Positions 47,041 to 58,240 of a stretch of DNA of 64,000 nucleotides are shown here, piece by piece. The notes beneath the pieces are model-generated. The model ran no database searches. It was not told where the DNA came from and saw nothing but the letters and a program-made list of their open reading frames with translations. Each line of letters begins with the position of its first letter. The first letter of the stretch is position 1. This stretch comes from Sciurus carolinensis (lineage: Eukaryota; Chordata; Mammalia; Rodentia; Sciuridae): positions 70,883,440 through 70,947,439 of the forward strand of contig NC_062232.1 in assembly GCF_902686445.1 (NCBI RefSeq), read 5' to 3'. The position numbers and the translations under genes are program-made.

Positions 47041-48965
47041 AAGTAAGATCCAGTCATATATTGTTTGCAACATTCACATTTCAGACAAAGACATCCATAG
47101 ACAGAATGTGAAAGGGTAGAAAATATTATAGAATGCTATGACCAATGTGATCCTACAGTGTGTGTAATTGGGGAGTTGGGAGATTGCACTCCATATATAT
47201 ATAATCTATCAAAATGTATAAATGCATTCTAATATCATGTACAACAAATTAAAACAAATAAAAAATTAATTAAAATAAGAAAACTTATACAATGCAAACG
47301 GAAACCAAATAAAGCAAAGAAATCTATTCTCATATCAGACAAAGTAGATTTAATACAGAAATTAATTAGAAGAGACAAGGAAGGTCACCTCACACTGGTA
47401 AAGGGAATCATCCAACAAGATGTAATTATTGTAAATATTTATACCCCCAAACAATGGTGTGACTACATACAGAAATCAAGCTCTTTTGAATATAAAAATG
47501 AACCACAGTACAAAAGTACTTGGTCATTTCAGCACACCTCTCATCATTGCACAGTTCATCTGGACATAAACTATAAAAGATACTTCAGAAATTAAAAATA
47601 CTACTCATCAAATGACTTGAACACATATCGATAGACTACTTCATTCATCAACAAATGAATTCACTTTCTTCTTAGTGGTATATAAAACTTTCTCTAAAGC
47701 AGATCATAATTTAGGGTACAAAGAAAATCTTAGCAAATACAAAAATATAGATATAATTTCTTGCATACTATCAGATCGTAATGGAATAAAATTAGAAATT
47801 AGCAAAATACAAAAGAGAAAATATTTTATCTTGTGAATATTAAATAATACAATCTTGAAAGAGGAAGTAATTTGGGGAGAACTTTCAAAAGTCTCCAAAA
47901 CAAATTAGAATAGAGATACAATGTATCAGAATACCTGGGAGAGAATGAAGGCAGTTTTAAGAGGAAACTTTATAACACTGAGTTCGTATATGTAAAAAAA
48001 TAGAAAGATCACAAATAAATAATCTAATATCACACCTCAATTCCCTAGAAAAAGAACAAACTAATTCCAAAATCAGTAGAAGATAGGAAATAATATTAGA
48101 GCTGAAATTAATAAAATTAAGAAGAAAACAATAGAAAATGACCAATAAACTAAGGAATTGATTCTTTGAAAAAACAAACAAGTTTGACATACCTTTAGCT
48201 AAACTAACCAAAAGAAAGAAGACCCAAATTAAAACAACAACAACAAAAACATGAGTGATGAAAAAATGAGATATTGTCAGAAACATTCTGAAATGGGAGA
48301 ATCATTAGAAACTATTTTGAACATTTAAACTACAATAAGCTAGAAAATCTTGAAGTTATTGAAGAATTTCTAGAGAAATATGGCCTACAAAAAATGAACC
48401 ATGAAGATAGACAAAACTTAAAGAGACCAAGATTAAGAAATGAAATTGAAGAGGCAATTAAAAGTCTTCCGATGAAGAAAAACCCAGGATCAGCTGGAGT
48501 CTCAGTTGAATTGTAGAACTGATAAACAAATTAGTAAAATACCAACATACAAGATCAACATTCATAAATCAATTGCTTTTCTATATTATGATAATGAATC
48601 TTCCAAAAAAAGAAATCAGGAAAAGTAGAACTATTCACAACAACCTCAAAAAAAAAAAAAAAAAAAAGGAATAAATCTAACAAAGGAGTTAAAAGATCTC
48701 TACAATGAAAACTTCTAGAACCGATAATTTTTTCAAAGTAGTAGGGTACAAAATCAACATTCATCAGTGAATCACTTTCCTGTATTCCAATAATGAATCT
48801 TCTGAGAAAAGTGTAACAATGTAGTAAGGAAAGACAATTGAGGGGGAAGAAAGGGAGACAGGAAAATGAAGGGACAATGGAATGAAATGGACCAAACTAT
48901 CTTATATACATATGAAGATGCCACAGTAAATTTTACCTTTATGTTTATCTAAAAACACTAATAAT
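47041..48965 (+). mobile_element. Rearranged sense L1 fragments
   Basis: Out-of-order pieces: ORF2 start (GATCCAGTCATATATTG) joined to a 3' tail ending CATGTACAACAAATTAAAAC near 47250; then endonuclease-domain sequence (ATATTTATACCCCCAAAC, CTATCAGATCGTAATGGAAT) to the RT start (AAACCCAGGATCAGCTGG at 48480); then later ORF2 and a third tail type (TTTTACCTTTATGTTTATC) near 48930. At least two L1 copies with deletions. Confidence 0.7.
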
Positions 48966-50329
48966 AAAAGAACTATAAATAAAAAAGGGAAGACCAGTCT
49001 AGTACAGCCAGAGTCCTTGTATGGCCACTTTCTCAAAAAAAAAAAAAAAAAAAAAAAAAATCAAAAAAGATTTAAAAAAGCAGAAAGGTACTCTGCTATG
49101 ATCATCAATATGATCGTAGTTGGAAAGTAAAGTGAGATCAAGCATCTTCTTCCTGTCTCAGGGTGTAAACATGAACTTTTAGATTTAAATAGGGGAAGAA
49201 TTGGGGCAGGCAATGTGAGGTCAACATGCAGAATGGTTGAGCATGTCTCAGTTCTAGTTCTGTGAGGTGGCTCTGGAGAACACTTTAATCACTGGAGGAG
49301 CATTCTCCATTTGCTGCTCAGGATATTTATCTATCAGACTTGTGATCTTGAAAGGAGAAAATTAAGTCCCAATGAGTCAATTGCTCATTTTAGGGAGGTA
49401 GTGCCCTCAGGGGGTGATAGTCTGCTCTTCTGTGAAGAAGTAGGGAAAAGACGAAGACTTGTAGATGCCAACCCGAAGTCTGAAAAAAAAATTATGTAAA
49501 TGTCCCACAAATCTTTTCTCAGTCATAAAGGAGAACAAAACAGATTAGGTAAATTTAAGACTAACAAACCCTGGATCACCAATTTGTAGATGATTATTCT
49601 GTAAATGATTAACATGCCTGTGTCCATAGTTGAGAAAGTTATAAAGTTCAAGGTTATAAAGGAGAAAAATACAAAATAAAGACAGATATGCCAAACTTTA
49701 TCCTGTTTTTACTTACCCAATGGGTAATGCCTTTTAGCAAAGGCAGCCTCCCCAAGTCCTTTTTATATAGTAAAAAAAATTACAGAAATGAAGAAAGTAC
49801 TGTCACCTTGAAAAAAAATAGCCATTCAAGCAAGCAATAAAATTGATAAAAGGCCAGGAGGAAGAGCTGAGAAGAAAGATACTTTGAAAAATAATGACTA
49901 TGAAAAACTCCCGCATGAATCGGGAAATCTAGAAAATCAGAACATGTATGTCAATAGGATGCAATATCACAAAAGTCCTGAGAATACCATAAGCTTTCTC
50001 CTCTCTTTGATCTTAAGGCTAAGTACTAGGAAGAAATGAAATAAAGGTTACAGTGTAAACAGTCTGGGTAAGTATTTCAGGAGAATCCTGACATGGTTTA
50101 TCTGCAAAAACTTGGAGAGTATCTTGCCTCCTCTTCCTTTCTTTTTTCTTCCTTTCCCACTTCTTCCTTCTCCTTCCCTTAACTCTCCTCTCTTTTCTCT
50201 CTTGTCTTATTCTTTTTTTTTCTGTTTTTTAAAATATATTTTATAATTCCTTTTTTTTTTTTGATATGGCTTTTTAGGGAAATCTGAGTCAACCTAATGG
50301 AAAAGAGACTTCAGAAAACATATACTGTC
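48966..50329. other. Unassigned sequence
   Basis: It contains an A26 run at 49035-49060 and a pyrimidine-rich tract at about 50110-50270. No gene: the frame 49311-49499 has no recognised similarity. Confidence 0.4.
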
Positions 50330-50335
50330 GGGTCT

Positions 50336-50775
50336 TAAACCCCCTTGCTCTTCTCGACCAGCAACAAGGGAAGAGTACACTTTCCAACAAAGTCAGACAG
50401 GGAAAGGTAGGGGCGACTGACCGCCCGCACCCAGCCCTCAGGGTGGAGAACAATCAGAAGCATCAGGGACACCAGTCATGGCAGGAACTCGTTTATTGAG
50501 GAAGTCACACAGCTTTTATGTAGGGTGGAGGCTAGGTGGGAACCAATCAGCTTAAAGGTCAGCAAGGCACGGGGGTTCACTCAGGTGAGAGTCCTTATAG
50601 GACTATATGGCAAGCATGAGTTGATCCCGTTCGTGGAACTGTTGTTAACCAATCCCTGACGGTGGTCGATTTATTGTTATTAACTATTGAAACCGCCTTT
50701 GAAGCCTTGATCTTGCTCACTTGCCAGGGAGTAAGGAGTCACCCTGAGTTAGTTAACGTGTCATTAGTCCCAACA
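50336..50775 (-). mobile_element. Class II solo LTR with 6-bp duplication
   Basis: 440 bp, starting on the minus strand TGTTGGGACTAATGAC and ending AGACCCGACA. ATATAC flanks it perfectly at 50330-50335 and 50776-50781. AATAAA is the complement of TTTATT near 50491-50496. A 6-bp duplication and the TGTTGGGA...CGACA ends fit class II (IAP-like) LTRs. No internal ERV sequence adjoins it. Confidence 0.88.
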
Positions 50776-50799
50776 ATATACAAGAATACATCCTTTAAA

Positions 50800-51680
50800 A
50801 AATATTTTGCAAAAGTCACTAAAGCAGCAAACATCTATAAAGGACAAATGAAAACAAATCTTAGAGAAGTAGAATGATCTTATTTTCAGAATAGTCATAT
50901 TGAATTGTCAAAATGCCCAGTTTTAAAAAAAAATCATACATGTAAAGGAAAGAAATCAATAAATTAACAAACACCTCTTTGGAATTACAGACATTGAAGT
51001 TACTAGAAAAATACTCTAAGTATTCTAAATTTCTTAAGACTCTAAACGAAAAAATGGGTAAAAATTTATAGGAAACCAGGAATACAATGTCTCAATAATA
51101 GATAGATTTATAGAGAAGGAACCAAATAGAAATCCTGGAGCTAAAATATGAATTACCAGAGCCTAAAGACCCATAGGATACCATCAACTATTAAAGCAAA
51201 CACATAATTGGAATGCTATTAAGAGAGAAAAAAAAAAAAGAAGTAGAGAATGTGTTTAATAAATATTGACCCAGTTCTTCTAAATTTGATAAAAGGCATC
51301 ACTATAATCATTTGAAAATTTAATAAACTCCAAGCAGAAAAAAAATCAGAGACACATCAAAAAATCACATTGTAATCAAGCCATTAAAGGTCAAAGACAA
51401 ACAATCTTAGAAACATCCACTTTACAGAGAGAGGACTTTCAATAATATTAGCAACTAATTTCTCAACAAAAAACATGGAGATCAGAAAGATATTAAAAGA
51501 TATTATTTAAAGTGTTTAAAGATAAATAATTCTCAAGAAAACAAAAATGCTATGTGGTCAAAATATCCTTCAAAAATGAAAGAAATGAAGTCATTACCAT
51601 AGAAAAAGGTTATGAAATTTATTATCCCTAGAAGTGTCTTACAAGAAATTCTGTAGTTTCCGTTATGTGGAAATGAAAGG
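50800..51680 (+). mobile_element. Ancient L1 ORF1 fragment, sense
   Basis: Recognisable in order: CCATAGGATACCATCAACTA (the 'ATCAA' hinge of ORF1), AAACTCCAAGCAG, AAATCACATTGTAATCAAG, GGTCAAAGACAAACAATC, and AAAATATCCTTCAAAAATGA. This is the C-terminal half of ORF1p of an old L1M-type element, full of stops. Confidence 0.6.
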
Positions 51681-52249
51681 AAATTAAGCAGGTGCCTGCC
51701 ATTTGCTGCTGGGGTCACCAAAAAGGAGACAGAGGCAATAATTTTCCCATTGAGAGAGCCTAACGAGTGGTCCTGGACAACAAACCAGAACCAATCACAG
51801 TGTCTGCTCTGACTTTATATCCCCAAACCAGCCTTCCTTCTCTCCCACACTATCTACCAAAAAAAAGAGAAGACTAAAGAAAAGGGGAGAACAAAATCAG
51901 AAGACAGGTGGACCCTGCCTGACTCCAGTCTCATGATTCCCTGAGCCTTGGGGAAAACATTAAAACTGTATTTACATGCAGCTACCCACTGGGGAAAGAA
52001 CAAATTAACTGACTTTTTATCCAAAAACATACTATTTCCCAGGACTAAAGTAAATAGCCCATGACATCTCTGAGCAATGTCCAGCCTGAAGGAGGACCCA
52101 CCCTGGGGTCCATAAATGAGGTGAACTGCCTGAAGACCACTGAGAAGTTGACTTTGCTGAGGTAAGACCTCCTTCCAATGTTTATAAATATCTCCTCATT
52201 TTTGTGGCTACTTTCTCAGGTTGACCAGAAATATATTGTACCAAATACA

Positions 52250-52960
52250 GACTGCCTGAACTGTGACAAAATTTCTGCTCAATGAGATCATACCACTCGT
52301 GGACAGCCTGTTACCATAGGATCCGATAACTAGCCAGCATTCACTGTAGCCATAGCATGAGGAACATCAAAGGTTTTAAACATAGACTGGAAGCTTCATT
52401 GTGCTTACTGGCCCCAAAGTTCTGGGCAAGTTGAGCACATGAATGGACCCTAAAGAGTACGCTCAGTAAGTCTGCATTAGAGACCAGTGCTCTGTGGCCA
52501 ATGCTTTTGCCCATTGCTCTTTTGCAGGCCTGATACACCCCTTACAAGGGAAATCTTTCTCCCTTTGAGATCATGTATGGGAGATCACCCCCTTTGCTCC
52601 CACAGGTATCTGATATTCATTTGGCTGAAACCAGCCACCAATGTCTTGTTAACTACCTTAAGTCTCTCCAGCAGATACAAGAAAAGGTTTATAGATTCCT
52701 TGGTGAGAACCAACCCCGAGAGACCACTGGTTTCCAACAACCTTTCTAGCCAGAAAACAACATCTACATCAAACAGTTCCAAAAGGAAGGATTGACACTC
52801 AACTGGAGAGGTCCTTACTCCATCATCCTGATCACCCGACAGCCATAAAGGTGGACGGACTCACTGCATGAATTCATCATACCAGAGTGAAGCTCACAAA
52901 GACACCTCCTGCAGAGGAATGGACCACCCACTGAGACCCTATCCATCCTCTAAAGATGAA
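52250..52960 (+). pseudogene. ERV pol remnant: integrase core and C-terminus
   Basis: Plus-strand translation across stops shows VTIGSDN (a core acidic residue of the DDE integrase) near 52312, [13 protein letters not shown] near 52408 (holding the third acidic position in its usual context), then FEIMYGRSPP near 52566 and a C-terminal LNWRGPYSI region near 52801. These are typical of gammaretroviral integrase. At least four stops and a frameshift interrupt it. It would have been the last part of pol, overlapping the start of env. Not functional. Confidence 0.85.
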
Positions 52961-54870
52961 ACTGAAAAAAAATGCTAATCATATTTTTTCATTTGCTTGG
53001 ATTGTTTCCTAAAGCCTAGGCTGCTGAACTCCCCAGGTACAATTTTACCATGTCTTCTCCCCTTGGAATTCTAGCACAAGAGGATGGATGAATTCCTAGA
53101 CCAGATCAGACAGACCTGAATAAGTCATTACTAACTGTAACTGTGCATTTGGATGACAGTTTCCTAATTTACTGGCAATCCTTATAGCTTAAGGTGGCAT
53201 GATATATATATATATATCTCCTATGATTCACCTACACCTGAGTGTAGGGATCTCTCTCATTTTTAATTTCCCTTCTGATCTTGTGTCAAAATAGCCACCT
53301 ATAAATGTGGACCTAATGATACAACTTGACTTTAGATCTGGACAGAAAATTCACCTAACTTTCCCCTGATGGCCCTTTTAAGAGTCAGAATCATGTAACC
53401 TGTACATTATATATTCCACACTGGATATACTTGAGGAATCCAAATATACCAAGTAGGATATGATAATGGGGGACTTTTAACCTTCCAAAGAAAAGAATGG
53501 AAATATCCCTATGGTCCCCAGAAGATCTACCAGACCCCTAGTAGATCTACCATCCCCTCTTTTCTATGATTATGACCAAGGGGCTCCCAATATAAAGGCT
53601 CTTTCCCATCTGTCTCCACCAAGTCACCTTAAACAACCCCAGGGATCCAACTTATTCCACACTTTGTGTGTGCTCTCCTAAATATTATTAACCAGTCTTG
53701 GCCAGCATTAGCCAATGACTGTTGGTTGTGTCTCAAGTTCAAACCTTCTTATTTTGTAGGGGTCAGATCAGCTCAAATGCCCCTAATCCAAAGTAAACCT
53801 AATTGTGTCTCAAGTTCAAACCTTCTTATTTTGTAGGGGTCAGATCAACTCAAATGCCCCTAATCCAAAGTAAACCTAATTGTGTCTTAAGTTCAAACCT
53901 TCTTATTTTGTAGGAGTCAGATCAACTCAAATGCTCCTAATCCAAAGTAAACCTAATTTTGTCAATCCTGGACCACACCTCACCCTGGGGGACTTGTCAG
54001 GAAATGATACTTGCCTTATCTTCCCTAACTTAGGTAAATGGGGGTCAACTTCCCCATGGATGTTTGCTCGTATAATATTACTAGAAACTCTACTATGTTC
54101 TATTTTGTTCCTAAAGGAACTTGGTTTGCATGTGACATTGGGTGTCTTCCTGCATTTTCCTTACTCATTACCCAGTTTTTTGTATCATTGTGTATGTGTT
54201 ATCATCCCAGGTCTATGTTTATAAGGGACCAGAGGGAACTCATCGCCTCTCAACGGGAAATGTTCAAAATATAAATCACAGAATCAAAAGAGTCATTCCC
54301 AATTTTATTCTGGCCCTAATAGAGTTAGGTGTAGTAGGATCAACTGTGGTTAGAACAGCAGTACTAATAAAAGGAGAACAAGGGCTCTCTCACCTATCCC
54401 ACGAAGTAAACATAGATTCAGGCCATATTGAACAAGTTCTTGATCATTTACATGAACAGGTTCAATCTCTGGCAGAAGTCATACTTCAAAATAGAAGGGG
54501 TCTAGACCTATTGTTTGTGTCCTAAGGAGAAATATGTATGGCCCTGGGAGAAGCCTGCTGTTTTTATACCAATAAATCTGGAATTATTAAAAGTTCCCTT
54601 GCCAAAGTAAGAGAAAATATACACAGGAGATATCAAGAAGCAAAATAAAGAGAGTCCTGATTCCAGAGATGGTACAAATGGAATCCCTGGTTAACTACTC
54701 TCCTCACAGACCTAGCTGGACCTGTAGTCCTAATGTTCATAGGATTGCTCATCATCCCTTGTGTCTGAAACTGACTTATCAAAAGCAACATATTTCTTCT
54801 GTTAAACTGATTTATATGCACAGCTATTATTGCCCCAAAGCCAACATAGATGAAGAATAAAGGATTTGAT
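52960..54870 (+). pseudogene. ERV env remnant (surface and transmembrane regions)
   Basis: The surface region keeps a CWLC disulfide-isomerase-type motif at 53720-53731, but a 77-bp segment starting inside it is present three times, shifting the frame. The transmembrane region has a hydrophobic N-terminal stretch, the conserved QNRRGLDLLF segment near 54489-54518, then an in-frame TAA at about 54523-54525, a complete CX6CC motif (C-MALGEA-C-C), and a membrane anchor starting near WNPWLTTL at about 54680. The mix of preserved motifs and clear breaks shows a dead gene. The longest open stretch is 54142-54525. Confidence 0.87.
53726..53956. repeat. Three tandem 77-bp copies in ERV env
   Basis: Copies start at 53726, 53803 and 53880 (TTGTGTCTCAAGTTCAAACC in the first two). 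Copy 2 differs from copy 1 by one visible base; copy 3 has a few more changes. Because 77 is not a multiple of three, each copy moves the reading frame. Confidence 0.95.
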
Positions 54871-54877
54871 TGTTTCT

Positions 54878-54891
54878 AGAAAAGGGGGGAA
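54878..54891 (+). promoter_or_regulatory. Polypurine tract of the decayed ERV
   Basis: AGAAAAGGGGGGAA directly before the TGTTATGG start of the 3' LTR. Confidence 0.85.
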
Positions 54892-55353
54892 TGTTATGGT
54901 CTGAATGTTGAATCATACATACCCCATTTTGTTCCAATGCATCACCCTGTGTGAAATTGGTCCCCTTCCACATGAACCCACTGGCATAGAAGACAAACAC
55001 CTCCATCCCCACTCACTTGCACACTAACCACAGTATCCTTGCTCTATGTAACTAATGCAAGATTGTTTTTCTGAGATTGTAGGTTCTGCTCTTCTAAAAA
55101 TATAATTTCTGAGAACCTGTAGGCTGGTACTTTTCCACTTATAAAATGTATCTTGTGATTATAATTGCCTCTCCTGCTCTCCCAATTCTTTGTGGTTTTA
55201 AGCCTTATATGCTTGTTCCTACCCCAAGTCCGGGTGGAGTGTTGCAGAACTGCTTCATCTGTGTTCTCTTGATCCCCGCCAGCAATAAAGCCCTTGTTTT
55301 CACTTTAAAAAGACACAGAGATTTATTTGGGAATTTGAGAATAGTGCCTTAAC
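54892..55353 (+). repeat. 3' LTR of the decayed ERV
   Basis: It starts TGTTATGGTCTGAATG after the polypurine tract. A TATA-like CTTATAAAATG lies near 55138-55148 and AATAAAG near 55284, in promoter-then-poly(A) order. The 3' end is uncertain; CCTTAACA at 55346-55353 is a possible terminus. I found no matching 5' LTR. Confidence 0.7.
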
Positions 55354-55506
55354 AGTAGGAAAGTCCACAGCATTTTTACATACACTGTCTATCATCTTGC
55401 TAATGTGCAATGGTGCATTCAGAAGAGGGCAACTCTTACAACATTGTAAACAGTTACTTTATAAAGAAAAACATATTAAAATCATTTCAAAAAAGTTTAG
55501 CTCATA

Positions 55507-55711
55507 GCCAGGCATGGTGGCACATGCCTATAATCCCAGTGACTTGGAGGATCACGAGTTGAAAGCCAGCCTCAGCAAAAGCAAGACCCTAAGCAACACA
55601 GTGAGACCCTGTCTCTAAATAAAACACAAAACAGGGATAGAGATGTGGCTCAGTGCTTGAGTGCCCCTGAGTTCAACCCTGGGTACCAAAAAAAAAAAAA
55701 AAAAAAAATAG
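55507..55711 (+). repeat. B1-plus-ID composite SINE, well preserved
   Basis: B1 head GCCAGGCATGGTGGCACATG through GACCCTGTCTCTAAATA, then the ID-derived part GATAGAGATGTGGCTCAGTG to CTGAGTTCAACCCTGGGTAC, and a long poly(A). This is the clearest organism marker in the window, because such composites characterise squirrels and dormice. Confidence 0.93.
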
Positions 55712-56285
55712 TCATTCTTTCAACATTTACATCAAAACATAATTAGCATTCTGTCATTGTGATTAAAAAAAAAGTTAGGCAAAAAAAATTTTCTATGATA
55801 TATTTAAAATATTTAAAAATATGGGTATGAGTTTTAAGACTGTAAACTTCATCAGATTTACAGAACTATTTCTAACTTATCCTAGGTTCCTGTTCTTTCT
55901 TTTACATCATACTCAAGAAAAATAACGTATTCAAGTACAAAATTTAAAAAATAAAGAAGGAAACAGCTCAATTTTGAATTCCATTTCTTCATATGAAAAG
56001 AAAATTGAGGAGATTGTTTGTAACACTCTAGTCCAATGACAAACTTCCAAAGGAAATTCTTTATGTCCTATCAAACTTAGAGATCACAAGAGAATGTTAG
56101 CATGGTTCACCATAGCTATGATATCAATCTAGTTAAGACCCAAGAAGCAGTGGCAGTCTCCAGTATACAAAAATTCTAGAACTGGAGACATGCACAATCA
56201 TGGGAGCAAGATATTACCTATGGAATAAGATAAGAGAATAGCTAAGGAAAAATGTTAGCTTATATTAAAATAGAAAGAATATTTA
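55712..56285. other. Unassigned sequence
   Basis: No clear repeat or gene. The last ~80 bp may belong to the L1 that continues after the ID SINE. Confidence 0.4.
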
Positions 56286-56370
56286 GGCTTGGGGGAGTAG
56301 CTCAGTGGTAGAGCACTTGCCTGAAATGTGTAAGGCCCTGGGTTCCCTCTCCAACACCACAGAAAAGGGA
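56286..56370 (+). repeat. ID SINE
   Basis: GCTTGGGGGAGTAGCTCAGT, then GGTAGAGCACTTGCCTGAAA and GGCCCTGGGTTCCCTCTCC, with little A tail. Well-preserved A-box region. Confidence 0.88.
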
Positions 56371-57007
56371 GAGATCTTAAAGCACACACTTAATGAATTA
56401 GAAAAAGAAGAGCAAACTAAACCCAAAATTAGCATGAAGAAGGAAATAACAGAGATTATAAGATAAACAGAATAGAGAATAAAAAAAATAATAGTATCAA
56501 AGAAACTAAGAGTTGATTCTTCCAAAAGGTAAAAAAAATTGATGAACCTTTATTTAAATTGACTAAAAATAAGAGAAAACCCATGCAGCTGAAATCAGGT
56601 ATAAAAGTGTGGACATTATAATTAAATTTTTGAATGAAAAGAGTTAAAAAGCACTATTATGTACTTGGTTTTCTACGCCAAAATTATTGGGTAATCTAGT
56701 TGAAATGAAAAAATTCCTAGAAATACATAACTTTCCAAGAATGAATATTGAAGAAACTGAAACTTTGAATAGACTGTAACTAGAAAGAGGATTGGATCTG
56801 TAATCAAAGTTTCTCAGCAAAGAAACGTCCAGAACCAAAGGATTTCACCAGTGAATTCTACCAACATTTAAAGAAAAATTAAGTCCAATCCTCTTCAAAT
56901 TCTTTCAAAAATTTAGAAAGGAGGAGATATTTCCTAACTCATTTTACAAAGCCAGTATTACCTTTCTACCAAATCCATAGGAAGAAACCAGGCTGCCACT
57001 ACATAGG

Positions 57008-57047
<40 letters not shown>
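57008..57047. repeat. Pure A40 tract within L1 ORF2
   Basis: Forty uninterrupted A residues at a site where L1 ORF2 normally has a shorter A-rich stretch. Confidence 0.95.
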
Positions 57048-57048
<1 letters not shown>

Positions 57049-57377
57049 AACTATATACCACAATCCCTTATGAATATCAATGTAAAATAACACTGAACCA
57101 AATTCAATACCATATTGAATGATTATATAGTAGGACATGAAGTTCAACAAAATCTCTCAGTATAACATATTAGCATAAAGGAGAAGATAAAACATGGTCA
57201 TCTCAAATGATGCAAATTAAGAATTTGATGAATTTAACATTGTTTTGGAAATTTTAAAAAATTTCATAATCAAAACTACAAGGATTATGAAAACTACCTC
57301 AAAATCAAAAAAATAAAAATAATAATTGAAGAAAGATACCTCAACAGAGAAAAAAAATGTGCAAAAACCTTCCGGAC

Positions 57378-57824
57378 TGTAAGGTATAAAGCCGCTCGCC
57401 TTTCCCGTTACAGGAATTTCCCGCCTCCCAATCACTTGTCAATCTGCGCTCCACCCGCCTTTTCCGTTATAGGAATTTCCAGCCTTCCCACCACCTGTCA
57501 ATCTGCCTCTTATGTATCAGGAATTTCCGGCTTACACTGCCGCCATCTTGCTGCCTCTCACGTTATGTCCTAACATGCTATTGGCCTGCAAGAATTCTCC
57601 TCCACGATTGCTTCCTCCCAGCCCGCCTGATTCCAATATCTGGGAGAAGCCACATACCATCTTTCTCTTTCGCTCCTTCTTTTCTCCCTGAGCAGACCGC
57701 ATAAATAAAGTCCCTTGTGTGAGACCTCGTGTCTGCAGAGCGTTTTTCTGGGAGCTATCTGCGAACCACAACTGTCCCTAACATCTGGTGATGCATTTTT
57801 GCATTTTTTTATTTTTTCCTAACA
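57378..57824 (+). mobile_element. LTR with repeated kB-like motifs
   Basis: A GC-rich block cutting L1 ORF2. It starts TGTAAGGTATAAAG and has AATAAAG near 57703 followed by a U5-like end. Two terminus choices exist: CCCTAACA at 57776-57783, followed by TCTGGTG that recalls a primer-binding site, or CCTAACA at 57818-57824. With the second, CGGAC (57373-57377) and CAGAC (57825-57829) form an imperfect 5-bp duplication. The U3 holds three GGAATTTCC motifs (57413-57421, 57472-57480, 57520-57528) in a ~59-bp direct repeat, and a GCCGCCATCTT YY1-like site near 57540. Confidence 0.75.
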
Positions 57825-58240
57825 CAGACGATATTTTAGTAGAAAGAGCTGACTGAAAGCTTTTCCTCTAAAAGTAGAAATACATCAACAATCCTCACTT
57901 TTACTCCTTTTATTCAGCAGAGTATTGGCAGTCCTAATAAGTAACATTAGGTAAGAAACATAAAAGACATCCAAATTGAATGTTTTGTTTGAAAACTTAA
58001 AAGATTTCACAGAAGTTTATTAGAACTTAAAAGTAAATAAATGAGTAAATTCAGCAAATTGCACAATACAAAGTCAACATGCAAAAATCGCTTGCATTTA
58101 TATAAATTAAAAATTAATAATTGAAAAGAAAATATTTCAATTAATAATAACATTAAAAAGATAAAATATTTAGTAATAAACTTAACCAAGAAGGCAAAAG
58201 CCACAAAACGTTGTCAAAAGAAATTAATAAAGATACATAG

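Larger units (their letters stand above)
51690..55353 (+). mobile_element. Decayed class I ERV, 5'-truncated, sense
   Basis: Order on the plus strand: an uncertain stretch (51690-52200), integrase remains (about 52250-52960), env remains (about 52960-54870), polypurine tract and 3' LTR. Gag, protease and reverse transcriptase are missing and no 5' LTR is visible. Stops and frameshifts occur throughout, so it is much older than the provirus at 16-23 kb. Both have gammaretrovirus-type envelopes but they are different lineages, as their LTRs do not match. Confidence 0.85.
56372..58240 (+). mobile_element. Sense L1 ORF2 fragment, interrupted by an LTR
   Basis: ORF2 blocks in order: GAAAAAGAAGAGCAAACTAA, GTTGATTCTTCCAAAAGG, AACCAAAGGATTTCACCAGT, then after the LTR GAAAGCTTTTCCTCTAAAAG, CAGAGTATTGGCAGTCCTAA and TAAATTCAGCAAATTGC. 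A pure A40 run (57008-57047) has grown inside it, and the LTR occupies 57378-57824. Stops throughout. Confidence 0.78.

Noticed and set aside
49035..49060. A26 run as evidence of a processed retrocopy
   Set aside because: The sequence upstream (48985-49034) matches no recognised transcript or SINE body, and no target duplication is visible.
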